Of a DNA stretch of 5,848 nt, positions 4,965 through 5,848 are shown piece after piece. Source of the DNA: Microcella sp. (GTDB lineage Bacteria; Actinomycetota; Actinomycetes; Actinomycetales; Microbacteriaceae); the NCBI GenBank assembly GCA_020216895.1, contig JAIWOM010000104.1:1-5848 (forward strand), read 5' to 3'. The position numbers and the translations under genes are program-made. Positions within the stretch are counted from its first letter, which is position 1, and each line of letters begins with the position of its first letter. The notes under the pieces were generated by a model that did not search any database, had not been told where the DNA came from, and saw only the letters and a program-made list of their open reading frames with translations.

Positions 4965-5848
4965 ATGTCGATCGCCGACTCCGACACCCGCTCCAGCGCC
5001 CCCGCCGACGCCCTCATCGCGACCGAGCTGATGGCCGCGAAGGAGGCCTCGCGCGCCCTCGCGACCCTCACCACCGCCCGCAAGAACGCCGCCCTTGAGG
5101 CCATCGCGGCGGCCATCGAGGATGCGGTGCCGGCGATCATCGCGGCCAATGCCGACGACCTCGAGCGCGGGCAGGCGACCGGGCTGTCGGCCGGGCTGCT
5201 CGACCGGCTGCGCCTCGATGAGGCCCGCATCCGGGCCCTCGCCGCCGCCGTGCGCGACGTGGTCGCCCTGCCCGACCCGGTCGGCGTCGTCGTGCGCGGG
5301 TCGCGCCTCCCCAACGGGCTGCAGCTGAGCGAGGTGCGGGTGCCGTTCGGCGTGGTCGGCGCGATCTACGAGGCCCGCCCCAACGTCACCGTCGACATCG
5401 CCGCGCTCGCGCTCAAGAGCGGCAACGCCGTGCTGCTGCGTGGCGGCAGCGCGGCCGAGAGCTCCAACCGTGTGCTGGTCGCGACGATCCAGTCGGCCAT
5501 CACCGCCGCGGGGCTGCCTGCCGAGGCGGTGCAGACGATCGACGCCCACGGCCGTGCCGGGGCGACCGCCCTCATGCGCGCCCGCGGCTTCGTCGACGTG
5601 CTGATCCCGCGCGGCAGCGCCGACCTGATCCAGACCGTCGTGCGCGAGTCGACCGTGCCGGTCATCGAGACCGGGGCCGGTGTCGTGCACATCGTGCTCG
5701 ACGCGACCGCCGACGAGTCGATCGCCGTCGACATCGTCCACAACGCCAAGGTGCAGCGCCCCAGCGTGTGCAACGCCGTCGAGACCGTGCTCGTGCACCG
5801 CGACGCCGCCGAGCGGCTGCTGCCGCCCGTGCTCGCGCGCCTCCGCGA
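4965..5848 (+). CDS. proA: Gamma-glutamyl phosphate reductase (glutamate-5-semialdehyde dehydrogenase), 3' end cut by window
   Basis: The enzyme reduces gamma-glutamyl phosphate with NADPH to glutamate-5-semialdehyde, which cyclises to pyrroline-5-carboxylate. The frame from the ATG at 4965 stays open to the right edge, giving 294 complete codons of a protein usually about 415-425 aa long. It belongs to the aldehyde dehydrogenase superfamily. Visible family signatures are RGSRLPNGLQLSEVRVPFGV, the strongly conserved IYEARPNVTVD, LKSGNAVLLRGGSAAESSN, LIPRGSADLI and NAKVQRPSVCNAVET. In the last of these Cys269 is the expected catalytic nucleophile. The N-terminus, about 20 residues before the conserved helix ELMAAKEASRALATL, is slightly long and polar. 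The gene starts 4 bp after the proB stop, so ProB and ProA, which may channel the labile acyl phosphate, are encoded side by side. It may have its own leaderless promoter. Confidence 0.96.
   Translation, partial: MSIADSDTRSSAPADALIATELMAAKEASRALATLTTARKNAALEAIAAAIEDAVPAIIAANADDLERGQATGLSAGLLDRLRLDEARIRALAAAVRDVVALPDPVGVVVRGSRLPNGLQLSEVRVPFGVVGAIYEARPNVTVDIAALALKSGNAVLLRGGSAAESSNRVLVATIQSAITAAGLPAEAVQTIDAHGRAGATALMRARGFVDVLIPRGSADLIQTVVRESTVPVIETGAGVVHIVLDATADESIAVDIVHNAKVQRPSVCNAVETVLVHRDAAERLLPPVLARLR

Noticed and set aside
3971..5314. 447-codon minus-strand open frame across obg, proB and proA
   Set aside because: It is antisense to three recognised enzymes, with a biased Arg/Ala/Ser composition and no conserved motif.
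4881..5798. 305-codon minus-strand open frame opposite proA
   Set aside because: It is rich in Gly, Asp, His and Val, exactly as expected for the reverse complement of GC-rich coding sequence. proA on the plus strand carries all its family motifs.

Overview
The window is very GC-rich, with G or C at almost every third codon position. It carries the gene order rplU-rpmA-obg-proB-proA, which is typical of high-GC Gram-positive bacteria (Actinomycetota). The L21/L27/Obg sequences, the DUF4031 neighbour and a ProB without a PUA domain fit an actinobacterium, possibly of the Microbacteriaceae. That family assignment is inference from gene content and protein style, not from a database match.

Layout, left to right. 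(1) A plus-strand gene, possibly cut at its 5' end by the window edge, encodes a membrane-anchored extracytoplasmic protein with an Ig-like domain and a repetitive beta-rich C-terminal region (21-1418). (2) A small DUF4031 gene lies convergent to it on the minus strand (1462-1734) and appears to be transcribed from a leaderless promoter. (3) A divergent regulatory region follows, with one or two promoters for the ribosomal protein genes and a leader of about 130 nt that can form three stem-loops (1783-1949). (4) rplU and rpmA encode bL21 and bL27 and end at a 13-bp UUCG-loop terminator (2545-2574). (5) obg encodes the ribosome-assembly GTPase, with its start reassigned here to 2626, and overlaps proB by 8 bp. 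(6) proB (glutamate 5-kinase) and proA (gamma-glutamyl phosphate reductase, cut by the right edge) encode the first two enzymes of proline synthesis. The end of proB carries a -10-like motif placed exactly for a leaderless proA transcript.

Together this is a housekeeping region. L21, L27 and Obg act in 50S subunit structure and assembly, and ProB and ProA act in sequence to make glutamate-5-semialdehyde. No mobile element, tRNA, rRNA, CRISPR array or phage feature is visible, and I see no evidence of a new multi-gene system. The points most worth a second look are the structured rplU leader with its duplicated promoter-like units, the two leaderless-type promoters, the PUA-less ProB, and the unassigned surface protein at the left edge.
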